DNA of 10,985 bases from DATESZ01 sp035283845 (GTDB lineage: Bacteria; Desulfobacterota; Syntrophia; Syntrophales; JACQWR01): assembly GCA_035283845.1 (NCBI GenBank), contig DATESZ010000194.1, positions 1 through 10,985 on the forward strand. The letters are read 5' to 3'. Positions 1 to 6,670 of the stretch are shown here, piece by piece. Position 1 is the stretch's first letter. Each line of letters starts with the position of its first letter. The position numbers were made by a program, and so were the translations under genes. Under the pieces are notes generated by a model, which worked only from the letters and a program-made list of their open reading frames with translations, was not told where the DNA came from and made no database searches.

Positions 1-71
1 TTGAGGAGCCGGCGCTGCTCTCCGCCTTCAAGGAAAGCGACGGGCAGGATTTTATCTTTGAACCGGAGTAG
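1..71 (+). CDS. 3' end of an unidentified upstream gene (partial)
   Basis: An open frame enters the window from the left and stops at TAG 69-71, giving about 22 C-terminal residues ending in FEPE. No motif is present, so the product cannot be named from this piece. It ends 26 bases before the hdrC-like start and is on the same strand, so it is probably co-transcribed. By the usual order of such clusters it could be HdrA or an MvhD/FlxD-like subunit, but this is inference from context only. Confidence 0.55.
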   Translation, partial: EEPALLSAFKESDGQDFIFEPE

Positions 72-97
72 CTCTAACCGGTAATTCAGGAAGAACT

Positions 98-646
98 ATG
101 GGAAAATTTTTGGAAGAAGTGAACAAAAGGATAGACGGCGTCCCGATACAGCGATGCTATCACTGCCGGAAATGCACGGCAGGGTGCCCTCTGGCCTTTG
201 CCATGGAGTATAATCTTGATAAGGTCGTCCGGATGATTCAGATGGAAAGACGGGACGAAGTTCTTAAGAGCGCGACGATCTGGCTCTGCGTATCCTGTGA
301 GACCTGCATCACGCGCTGCCCGAACGAGATTGATATCGCGCGGATGATGGACGTTTTGCGGGAAATGGCCATAGAAAGCGGAGTCGGGGCCAAGGAAAAG
401 AATATCCTGAAGTTGCATGAATCTTTTCTGGCCGGTATCAAGATGAGCGGCCGGATCAACGAGCCGTTGCTGATCGCCGGGTATAAGTTGAAATCCGGTG
501 ATCTCTTCTCTGATCTGGCCATGGGAATGGATATGTTTTTCAAGGGTAAACTTGCCCTGATCTCGCCGGGTACAAAGGATATGGGAACGGTAAGGAATAT
601 TTTTAAGAAAACGAAACAAAAACGGCAAAAGGAGGAAGGGCGTTGA
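98..646 (+). CDS. hdrC: Heterodisulfide reductase subunit C-like 4Fe-4S protein
   Basis: The 182-residue protein has two ferredoxin-type [4Fe-4S] sites: Cys20, 23, 26 and 30-Pro (CYHCRKCTAGCP), and Cys64, 67, 70 and 74-Pro (CVSCETCITRCP). This spacing and size fit HdrC of soluble HdrABC complexes, which passes electrons from flavin subunit HdrA to the catalytic subunit HdrB. There is no signal peptide or membrane segment, so a cytoplasmic location is expected. The tail after residue 165 is very basic (KKTKQKRQK). The ATG at 98 is preceded by AGGAAG at 88-93. The gene runs into the hdrB-like gene: its TGA overlaps the TTG start there (TTGA, 643-646), suggesting translational coupling. The family assignment is firm; the physiological disulfide substrate is unknown. 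Confidence 0.9.
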   Translation: MGKFLEEVNKRIDGVPIQRCYHCRKCTAGCPLAFAMEYNLDKVVRMIQMERRDEVLKSATIWLCVSCETCITRCPNEIDIARMMDVLREMAIESGVGAKEKNILKLHESFLAGIKMSGRINEPLLIAGYKLKSGDLFSDLAMGMDMFFKGKLALISPGTKDMGTVRNIFKKTKQKRQKEEGR

Positions 647-1494
647 AGGTTTCTTATTATCCGGGCTGCGCTCTCCATGGTACGGGCAAGGAATTTGACC
701 TTTCCGTGAAAGCGGTGAGCAATGCCCTGGGAGTGGAGTTGAAGGAAGTTGATGACTGGTCCTGCTGCGGCGCTTCGTCGGCCCATGCCACGAATTTCAA
801 ATTGTCTGTTGCCTTGCCGGCGCGGGATCTGATAAGCGCTGAGAAGGACGGGATTAAGGATATGATGGTTCCCTGCGCCGCCTGTTTCAACCGGTTAAAA
901 TCAGCCCAGCATCACCTCGCTAAGAATGATTCCCTGAAAAATGAAGTGGAAGAAATAATCGGCAGTAGTTACTTAGGAACGATTGCCGTCCGGAATGCCA
1001 TTGACGTTTTTTCTAATCTTGTCGGACTCCCGGCCATAAGCAAGATGGTCACACAGCCCTTATCAGGACTGAAGCCCGTCTCCTATTACGGTTGTCTCCT
1101 GTTGCGTCCGCCCGATGTTTGCGATTTTGACGACCATGAAAATCCCGTCCTCCTCGACGGCATCCTGAGGACGCTGGGAGCGGATGTGCGCCCATGGTCT
1201 TACAAGACCGACTGCTGCGGCGGGAGCCTCACTATAAGTAAAACCAGGCATGTGGTCCGCCTGGTGGATAAGCTGATAACCATGGCCAGGGAGGCAGGGG
1301 CTAATTGCGTGGTTGCCGCCTGCCCGGTCTGCATGGCAAATCTCGACATGAGGGCAAGCGAAAGCCTCCGGCTTCCGGTTTTTTATTTCACCGAATTAAT
1401 GGCCCTTTCGATGGGACTGGAAGAACCGGAAAGCTGGTTTAAGATGCACCAAGTGGACCCGAGGCCGCTGCTTCTGGGCCTGGGTCTGATTTAA
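643..1494 (+). CDS. hdrB: Heterodisulfide reductase subunit B-like protein (CCG domains)
   Basis: The 283-residue protein carries two complete cysteine-rich CCG repeats: Cys9, Cys41-Cys42-Gly, Cys78-x-x-Cys81, then Cys151, Cys191-Cys192-Gly, Cys227-x-x-Cys230. In characterised HdrB these bind two non-cubane [4Fe-4S] clusters that cleave a disulfide in two one-electron steps. All ligand positions are present, so an active reductase is expected. The protein is soluble. The start is TTG at 643 with an excellent Shine-Dalgarno sequence (AGGAGG at 630-635) inside the end of hdrC; the reading frame has no better ATG at this end. In methanogens the substrate is CoM-S-S-CoB. In bacteria of this kind it is unknown; DsrC-like or other thiol/disulfide partners are proposed for sulfate reducers. 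Confidence 0.9.
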   Translation: MKVSYYPGCALHGTGKEFDLSVKAVSNALGVELKEVDDWSCCGASSAHATNFKLSVALPARDLISAEKDGIKDMMVPCAACFNRLKSAQHHLAKNDSLKNEVEEIIGSSYLGTIAVRNAIDVFSNLVGLPAISKMVTQPLSGLKPVSYYGCLLLRPPDVCDFDDHENPVLLDGILRTLGADVRPWSYKTDCCGGSLTISKTRHVVRLVDKLITMAREAGANCVVAACPVCMANLDMRASESLRLPVFYFTELMALSMGLEEPESWFKMHQVDPRPLLLGLGLI

Positions 1495-1550
1495 AATGTG
1501 GGAATAACCTTCATGCCCGGGTCGGGGGACAACGAAGGATGAAAATCACC

Positions 1551-1600
1551 CCCGCCCCTCCCTCCCCCGTCGAGGGGGAGGGATACAGGGAGGGGGACAT
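1551..1600. repeat. GC-rich intergenic hairpin element
   Basis: The 171-base gap between the hdrB-like gene and the next gene contains a run of C-rich blocks followed by G-rich blocks. The core is a perfect 10-base stem (1559-1568 with 1574-1583) with a GTCGA loop. A further G-rich block at 1588-1596 could pair alternatively with the C-rich block at 1550-1562. No T-run follows, so it is not a standard intrinsic terminator. It resembles dispersed CCCTCCCCC/GGGGGAGGG intergenic repeats seen in many bacterial genomes. It may act as an mRNA processing, stability or attenuation element between the two halves of the cluster, which is inference. Confidence 0.6.
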
Positions 1601-1665
1601 TTTCATATAAAGCAGAAGCCATAAAAAGTGGTAAATATGTATCTAAGCCATAGTTAAGGGAAAAT

Positions 1666-2691
1666 ATGGAAAAACGACTGATAAAAAAAGAGGAGCTTCC
1701 GGCCCTTATCGGAAAGATATCCGGAGACATGCAAGTCTATGGGCCTGTTAAAGAGGACGATTATGTCCTTTTCAGGGCCTTGAAAAAGGGCGAAGAACCG
1801 TTGACAGTTTATGCCAATTCCCGAAATGCGCCCAAGCAGTTTCTTTTCCCTCAAAGGGGAGAGTTGATGAAATATACCCTGACGGGGAGGGACATGAATT
1901 TAGCCGGTAAGGAAAGTGAAAGCAATCCAGCCGTCCTTTTTGGCGTCCGCCCCTGTGATGCCCATAGCTTCGTCCTTCTGGACATGCTTTTTGACCAGGA
2001 AAATTTCAAGGATCCCAACTATATTGACAGGCGGGAAAAAACGACCGTCATAACGCTCGCTTGCGTCCATCCGCCTTATAGCACCTGCTTTTGCACCGCC
2101 GTCAACGGGAGCCCCACATCTTCGGAAGGCGCCGATATTCTGCTTACGGACATCGGGGATATATATCTTGCTGAATTCTTGACACCGAAGGGGGAGCGCC
2201 TGTTGCCCCGTTTCGGAGAACGCGCAGATGCTGATGAAACATCCCTGAGGTTGAAAAAAGAAATAGAGGTCCGGGCCGCCGGGGAAATAAAGTCAACCCC
2301 ACCGGCAAAAGACATTAAACCAATCCTCGACGGCATATTCGAACATGCCTTCTGGGATACAATCCACGGAAGATGCCTGAAGTGCGGCGCCTGCACCTAT
2401 CTCTGCCCCACCTGTCACTGTTTCGACATAACCGACGAGACAAAGGGGCGCGACGGGGTCAGGATCAGGAACTGGGATTCCTGCATGTATCCGCTTTTTA
2501 CCCGGGCCACATCGGGGCATAATCCCCGGCCATCACAGAAGGAAAGATGGCGCCAGCGGGTCATGCACAAGTTCAAGTACTATGTGGACAACTTTGGCAA
2601 CATCTCCTGTGTCGGATGCGGGAGATGCGTAATGCTTTGCCCGGTAAACATAGATATCAGAAAAATAATCTCGGATATTGCTGAATTGTAG
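1666..2691 (+). CDS. 4Fe-4S dicluster protein, FlxB / sulfhydrogenase beta-like
   Basis: The 341-residue protein has an N-terminal domain containing GVRPCDAH (about residue 94) and a Cys-rich stretch near 137-143 (YSTCFCTA). It ends with two ferredoxin-type sites: Cys237, 240, 243, 247 with extra Cys250 and 252, and Cys315, 318, 321, 325-Pro. This is the architecture of the beta subunit of sulfhydrogenases and of the Fe-S subunit in Flx (NADH dehydrogenase) modules, linking a flavin/NAD subunit to downstream acceptors. Beside hdrCB and followed directly by an FlxA-like gene, it most likely moves electrons between NAD(H) and HdrABC. The start is ATG 1666 with a weak AAGGG at 1656-1660. The stop TAG (2689-2691) abuts or overlaps the next gene. 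Which Flx letter (B or C) it corresponds to cannot be told from sequence alone. Confidence 0.85.
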   Translation: MEKRLIKKEELPALIGKISGDMQVYGPVKEDDYVLFRALKKGEEPLTVYANSRNAPKQFLFPQRGELMKYTLTGRDMNLAGKESESNPAVLFGVRPCDAHSFVLLDMLFDQENFKDPNYIDRREKTTVITLACVHPPYSTCFCTAVNGSPTSSEGADILLTDIGDIYLAEFLTPKGERLLPRFGERADADETSLRLKKEIEVRAAGEIKSTPPAKDIKPILDGIFEHAFWDTIHGRCLKCGACTYLCPTCHCFDITDETKGRDGVRIRNWDSCMYPLFTRATSGHNPRPSQKERWRQRVMHKFKYYVDNFGNISCVGCGRCVMLCPVNIDIRKIISDIAEL

Positions 2692-2702
2692 TGGAGAGTC
2701 AG

Positions 2703-3542
2703 ATGCTCAATCCATATCTTCCCATTCCCGTCGTCGTTGACAAAATAATTACGGAAGTCGATACGAAGGATATTAAAACATTTCGCCTTACCTTCCTGAA
2801 CAAGGAAGATGAGAAAAATTTTCGTTATCTGCCTGGGCAGTTTGCGGAACTTTCCGTTTTCGGCAAAGGCGAATCGCCCATCGGGATCGCTTCTTCGCCC
2901 ACGCAGCCCGGCTATCTGGAATTCACCGTACAAAAGGCGGGCGTGGTTACGAGCGCGCTGCACGATCTCGAAGAAGGGGCGCAGATCGGGGTCAGGGGGC
3001 CGCTGGGGAACTCCTGGCCTATTGAATTTCTGAAAGGGAAGAACATCGTGATCGTGGGCGGCGGTTTTGCCTTTACCACCCTGCGCTCACTGATCAACTA
3101 CATGCTTTACGAAGAGCACCGCGCCAGTTTCGGGAAGATCACCGTTGTTTACGGCGCCCGGATGCCGGGGCTCCTTCTATACAAAGAGGAACTTGCCGCC
3201 TGCGAGCTGCGGGATGACATTGATCTGAGTATCACGGTGGACCGGGGCGATGAGAGCTGGAAGGGCAAGGTCGGTTTTGTGCCTACTATCTGCCGGGATA
3301 TCAGCCCCAGCGCGGAAAACACCGTGGCCCTGATCTGTGGACCGCCGATTATGGTGCGCCTCACCTTGCCTCTTTTCTTCGAACTGGGCTTTTCCAGGGA
3401 AAATATCTATACCTCTCTCGAGATGCGGATGAAATGCGGCATCGGCAAGTGCGGCCGCTGCAACGTAGGAAGCAAGTACATCTGCAAGGATGGGCCGGTC
3501 TTCTCTGTTGCCGAGATTGACCGGCTGACCGAAGAATTTTAG
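2703..3542 (+). CDS. FAD/NAD(P)-binding oxidoreductase, FlxA / sulfhydrogenase gamma-like
   Basis: The 279-residue protein belongs to the ferredoxin-NADP reductase / dihydroorotate dehydrogenase electron-transfer-subunit family. Domains in order: a flavin-binding barrel with LPGQF (about 43-47) and GIASSP; a nucleotide-binding fold starting at IVIVGGG (about 115-121), with the nicotinamide-side motif CGPPIM (about 213-218); and a C-terminal [2Fe-2S] site with Cys245, 250, 253 and 261. It should exchange electrons between NAD(P)H, FAD and its partner Fe-S protein encoded immediately upstream. I chose ATG 2703 because GGAGAG (2693-2698) precedes it. An in-frame GTG at 2691, overlapping the upstream stop, would add four residues but lacks a ribosome site. 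In Flx-Hdr systems of anaerobes this subunit is the NADH entry or exit point; NADH versus NADPH preference cannot be decided here. Confidence 0.88.
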   Translation: MLNPYLPIPVVVDKIITEVDTKDIKTFRLTFLNKEDEKNFRYLPGQFAELSVFGKGESPIGIASSPTQPGYLEFTVQKAGVVTSALHDLEEGAQIGVRGPLGNSWPIEFLKGKNIVIVGGGFAFTTLRSLINYMLYEEHRASFGKITVVYGARMPGLLLYKEELAACELRDDIDLSITVDRGDESWKGKVGFVPTICRDISPSAENTVALICGPPIMVRLTLPLFFELGFSRENIYTSLEMRMKCGIGKCGRCNVGSKYICKDGPVFSVAEIDRLTEEF

Positions 3543-3624
3543 TGAGATTGTCTTCTATATGAGCCCGGCAAGGAATCGCCCCGCCGAAATAATCCTTCCC
3601 CCGCTCTATAAGAGGGTATCATTT

Positions 3625-4596
3625 TCAAGCTTCTGGAGATAAACGGAAAAACCGGCGTAATTCTTTTAATATAGCTTCTTTTTCTCCCAATGCGCTTGCC
3701 AGATTTCTAAACTTGGCGCCTTCAGGCAAGCCTTTCGTGTACCAGAGAAGATGCTTACGAAAATTGCGGCACCCGCGCGCTTCGCCGTAATATGCCGTTT
3801 CCATCGCCAGGTGGCGCTCAATGACCGCCTCCTTTTCCGCCAGGGATGGAGAAACAGGCGTATTACTGCCCGTCAGTCGCGCTGAAATTTCTCCCACAAG
3901 CCAGGGGTTTCCCAAGACGCCCCTGCCGATCATTACCCCGTCACAGCCGGTAGTTTGCACCATTCGTGACGCATCATCGGCGCTTCGTATATCTCCGTTG
4001 CCGATAACGGGAATATTGACGGCTTCTTTTACCGCTTTAATAATATCCCAATTCGCCTTGCCGCCGAACCCCTGATCGGCAGTGCGGGGATGAACAATCA
4101 CCCCATCGGCCCCGCAGTCCTCGGCAATACGTCCAATTTCGACGGCATTTATCTCTCTTTGGCTCCAGCCGGAACGAATTTTTACCGTCAAGGGCAAACT
4201 TACGGCCTTTCTCGCCTCTTTTATAATACGGGCAACTTGCAAAGGATTTTTTAGTAATGACGCGCCGGCGCCCGTACGCGCCACTTTTCTCACGGGGCAA
4301 CCCATATTAATGTCGATTGTATCGGCCCCACAACCGGCCGCGATTTTTGCCCCTTCGGCAAGAATGGCGGGGTCGGCGCCAAACAACTGTACTGCGAGGG
4401 GCTTGTCCATCGGGGAAGAAAGCAGATATTGCATACTCTTTGCCGATTCCCTGACCAGGCCGTTGACGCTGATCATTTCGGTGCAGGCAAGGGCGCAGCC
4501 GAAATCTCTCAGCAGCAACCTGAACGGCAAGTTTGTTATTCCTGCCATAGGCGCAAGCAATACATTATTTTTCAGCGACAAATTACCGATGCGCAT
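3625..4596 (-). CDS. dusB: tRNA-dihydrouridine synthase, DusB type
   Basis: The 323-residue flavoenzyme reduces specific uridines in the tRNA D-loop using FMN and NADPH. Visible family marks: LAPMAGIT near the N terminus (14-21), VQLFG (69-73), DINMGCP with the catalytic Cys100, FMN/substrate residues in VKIRSGW (Lys139) and HPRT (His169), IPVIGNGD (195-202) and MIGRGVLGNPW (222-232). The C-terminal helical domain (about 245-323) is complete and the length is normal for DusB. The start ATG (4594-4596) lies 14 bases inside the end of the preceding GlmU-like gene, so translation is probably coupled; a weak AGAGG sits about 9 bases upstream. It is the last gene of the minus-strand operon and converges on the Hdr-Flx cluster. 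No clear terminator is visible in the 82-base convergent gap. Confidence 0.93.
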   Translation of the reverse strand: MRIGNLSLKNNVLLAPMAGITNLPFRLLLRDFGCALACTEMISVNGLVRESAKSMQYLLSSPMDKPLAVQLFGADPAILAEGAKIAAGCGADTIDINMGCPVRKVARTGAGASLLKNPLQVARIIKEARKAVSLPLTVKIRSGWSQREINAVEIGRIAEDCGADGVIVHPRTADQGFGGKANWDIIKAVKEAVNIPVIGNGDIRSADDASRMVQTTGCDGVMIGRGVLGNPWLVGEISARLTGSNTPVSPSLAEKEAVIERHLAMETAYYGEARGCRNFRKHLLWYTKGLPEGAKFRNLASALGEKEAILKELRRFFRLSPEA

Positions 4597-5365
4597 GAAC
4601 GGAACCTCTACTCTTCATTTCTTCCATGTAATGATGAGCCTTCCGAAGTTCCTTCTGCGTATTGATCCCCATAACTTCCCTATGATCGCCGGCAATAATG
4701 GTCCTGACCACACGGCCATCTTTACACGCGATAGCTACAATATCCGTCAGATAATACTCTTTCTGATTGTTATTGTTATTGATCTTCATGAGCGCCTTAA
4801 AGAGGAAGTCGCTCTCAGCGCAGTAAATACCCGTGTTAATTTCTTTTATTTTCTCTTCTTCCCTGGTCGCATCACGTTGTTCCACGATCCTTAAAACATC
4901 CCCCCCGGGACCTTTTACAATCCTTCCGTAACCGGCAGGATCGGGCAAAACAGCAGTCAAAACCGTAACGGTTGATCTTGATGCCCTGTGGCAATCCAGC
5001 AGGTTTTGCAACGTGGAAGACTTAAGAAGCGGCACATCGCCGCAAATGATAAGAATGGCGCCGTCATAATTTCCAAATATCCGGCGCGCCTGGAGCACCG
5101 CATGGCCAGTGCCCAATTGTTCACGCTGTTCAATGAAGATCAGGTTCTGCTCCCCGAATCTTTCTCTAACCGCGTCTGCCTGATACCCTACAATCACAAC
5201 AATCTTTTCCGAACCGATATCCTTTGCCGCCTCCACCACGTAACTCAATATAGGCTGCCCGCAAAGAGGGTGAAGCACCTTAACCGTATCGGACTTCATT
5301 CTCGTCCCTTTGCCGGCGGCAAGTATGATGGCGCTCAATTTTTCAGGTTTCTCAACAAACGTCAT
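4583..5365 (-). CDS. GlmU-like nucleotidyltransferase, uridyltransferase domain only
   Basis: The 260-residue protein matches the N-terminal half of GlmU, which forms UDP-GlcNAc from UTP and GlcNAc-1-phosphate. It keeps the nucleotide-binding LAAGKGTRMK (15-24), QLGTGHA (83-89), the metal-binding Asp110 in GDVPL, GYGRI (145-149), EINTG (175-179), EYYLTD (203-208) and Asn235. These are the residues needed for uridyl transfer. GlmU is normally about 450 residues, with a left-handed beta-helix acetyltransferase domain; here the frame ends at the point where that domain would begin, and the next gene overlaps the stop, so there is no room for it. A run of five Asn (196-200) lies in a loop. Start ATG 5363-5365; the ribosome site is weak (GGAG about 12 bases upstream). 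It could serve cell-wall sugar-nucleotide synthesis together with a separate acetyltransferase, or use another sugar phosphate. Confidence 0.85.
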   Translation of the reverse strand: MTFVEKPEKLSAIILAAGKGTRMKSDTVKVLHPLCGQPILSYVVEAAKDIGSEKIVVIVGYQADAVRERFGEQNLIFIEQREQLGTGHAVLQARRIFGNYDGAILIICGDVPLLKSSTLQNLLDCHRASRSTVTVLTAVLPDPAGYGRIVKGPGGDVLRIVEQRDATREEEKIKEINTGIYCAESDFLFKALMKINNNNNQKEYYLTDIVAIACKDGRVVRTIIAGDHREVMGINTQKELRKAHHYMEEMKSRGSVHAHR

Positions 5366-5371
5366 CCTATG

Positions 5372-6670
5372 TTAACGCTCCTTATTGACCATCCCATCCC
5401 GCGCCGCAGGGAATTCCACCAGCACCTCGTTAATGGTTTTCATATCGGCATCTTCAATCACAAAAATGGCGTCTCCCTGTCGCCAGGAATCCTTCCTCTT
5501 TGGTATCCTTCCCATCTTATACAATAGAAATCCCCCCAGTGTCTCATAGTCGCCCTCCGGTACATCCAGAGGGAAAAGCTGGCGAAGGCGTTCCACGCTG
5601 ATCCGGGCATTGAGGAGGTAATTCCCGGCGCCGATTCTTTTGTATAGTTTATCCCCCCTTTCGTACCCGTCATCTATTTCACCAACTATTTCCTCAAGAA
5701 TATCTTCAATCGTTACTATGCCGACTGCTCCGCCATATTCGTCAACGATAACGGCCATTCGCTCATCCCTCATTTGCAATTCGATTAACAGGTCTTTTGC
5801 CGGCTTTGTCTCCGGCACATATAAGACTTCACGATTAAGAAATGATTCCAGGGTATCATCTTGAGAAAGAAAAGGCCGGCCGGCGCTGCCGCCGCGCATG
5901 GCCTCCAGCAAATCAAAATAGTCAAGGATGCCTGTAATATTGAATACCTGTTCCCGATAGACGGGTATGCTTAAGTACTTATTTTCCTTGATAATAGAAA
6001 TTGCCTCCCTGAGGGTGGCCGTTACGGGGAGGGACATAACCGCAGAAAGGGGAATCATGATTTTATCCACCGTTAACCCGGAAAAATCAAGAATAGCCTT
6101 TACCATCTCCTTTTCCGTACTCAGGATATCGCTATTGCTGCCTTTATCCTCAAGGATAAATTTCAGCCCATCCTTCGTGATGAATGGGGAAATCGCCACC
6201 TTTTCGCGGACAATAACACTTACTGCCCGGCGGGATATATGGGAAATCAAAAAAACCAGGGGAAAAAATATGAATGAGGCAACCGAAATGAACCGAGCCA
6301 GACGGACAGCCATAAACTCTGCATGCTGCTGAAATATATTCCTGATGACAATCATGAAAATCAGCAAAGGGATCATCACTATCGCTGATACAATCTCCCC
6401 CTTCTCCAGTCCGAAGAGGGAAATGAACAGGGCGGTTGCCGTCGAAGTCCCGGCAACAATGGCCAGATCGGTTCCTGTCAAGGTTGTAGCAAGGAACCAC
6501 TCCGGTTTCTCCAGAAGTTTTAAGGCATAATTTGCGGACTTCATTCCTTTTTTAGCCTTGATTCTGATTTTATTAATATCAGAAGAAATCAGGGCAAGTT
6601 CAGCGCCGGAAAACAAACCTTCCATGATTAAGCAGCAAAATATCAAAAGGACGTAATAAAGTTCAGCCAT
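5372..6670 (-). CDS. CNNM/CorC (HlyC) family membrane protein, divergent second copy
   Basis: The 432-residue protein has a CNNM (DUF21) transmembrane domain (about 1-150, with hydrophobic segments near 5-23, 62-86, 93-110 and 125-145), a CBS pair (about 203-335) and a CorC/HlyC C-terminal domain (about 345-425). The second CBS repeat ends in VDEYGGAVGIVTIEDILEE. Characterised relatives transport Mg2+ or are linked to Mg2+/Co2+ resistance. The conserved FGExxPK segment of the CNNM domain is replaced here by FMIVIRN (105-111): Gly, Glu, Pro and Lys are all lost, whereas the upstream paralogue keeps them. Transport activity on its own is therefore doubtful, and a partner or regulatory role with the paralogue is possible. 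The start ATG 6668-6670 overlaps the upstream gene by 8 bases; the next gene begins 6 bases after the stop. Confidence 0.88.
   Translation of the reverse strand: MAELYYVLLIFCCLIMEGLFSGAELALISSDINKIRIKAKKGMKSANYALKLLEKPEWFLATTLTGTDLAIVAGTSTATALFISLFGLEKGEIVSAIVMIPLLIFMIVIRNIFQQHAEFMAVRLARFISVASFIFFPLVFLISHISRRAVSVIVREKVAISPFITKDGLKFILEDKGSNSDILSTEKEMVKAILDFSGLTVDKIMIPLSAVMSLPVTATLREAISIIKENKYLSIPVYREQVFNITGILDYFDLLEAMRGGSAGRPFLSQDDTLESFLNREVLYVPETKPAKDLLIELQMRDERMAVIVDEYGGAVGIVTIEDILEEIVGEIDDGYERGDKLYKRIGAGNYLLNARISVERLRQLFPLDVPEGDYETLGGFLLYKMGRIPKRKDSWRQGDAIFVIEDADMKTINEVLVEFPAARDGMVNKER

Noticed and set aside
86..786. Two overlapping 180-182 codon minus-strand open frames opposite the hdrC-like gene
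   Set aside because: No domain motifs; the plus strand has paired ferredoxin motifs, good ribosome sites and operon overlaps.
3543..3624. Terminator in the convergent gap between the FlxA-like gene and dusB
   Set aside because: Only short imperfect inverted repeats and no T-run were found, so I do not call one.
4310..4894. A 194-codon plus-strand open frame across dusB and the GlmU-like gene
   Set aside because: Shadow of two strongly conserved minus-strand genes; no plausible product.
5967..6500. Open frames of 116-121 codons within the second CNNM gene
   Set aside because: Composition is that of a shadow of a membrane-protein gene; no ribosome site or motif.
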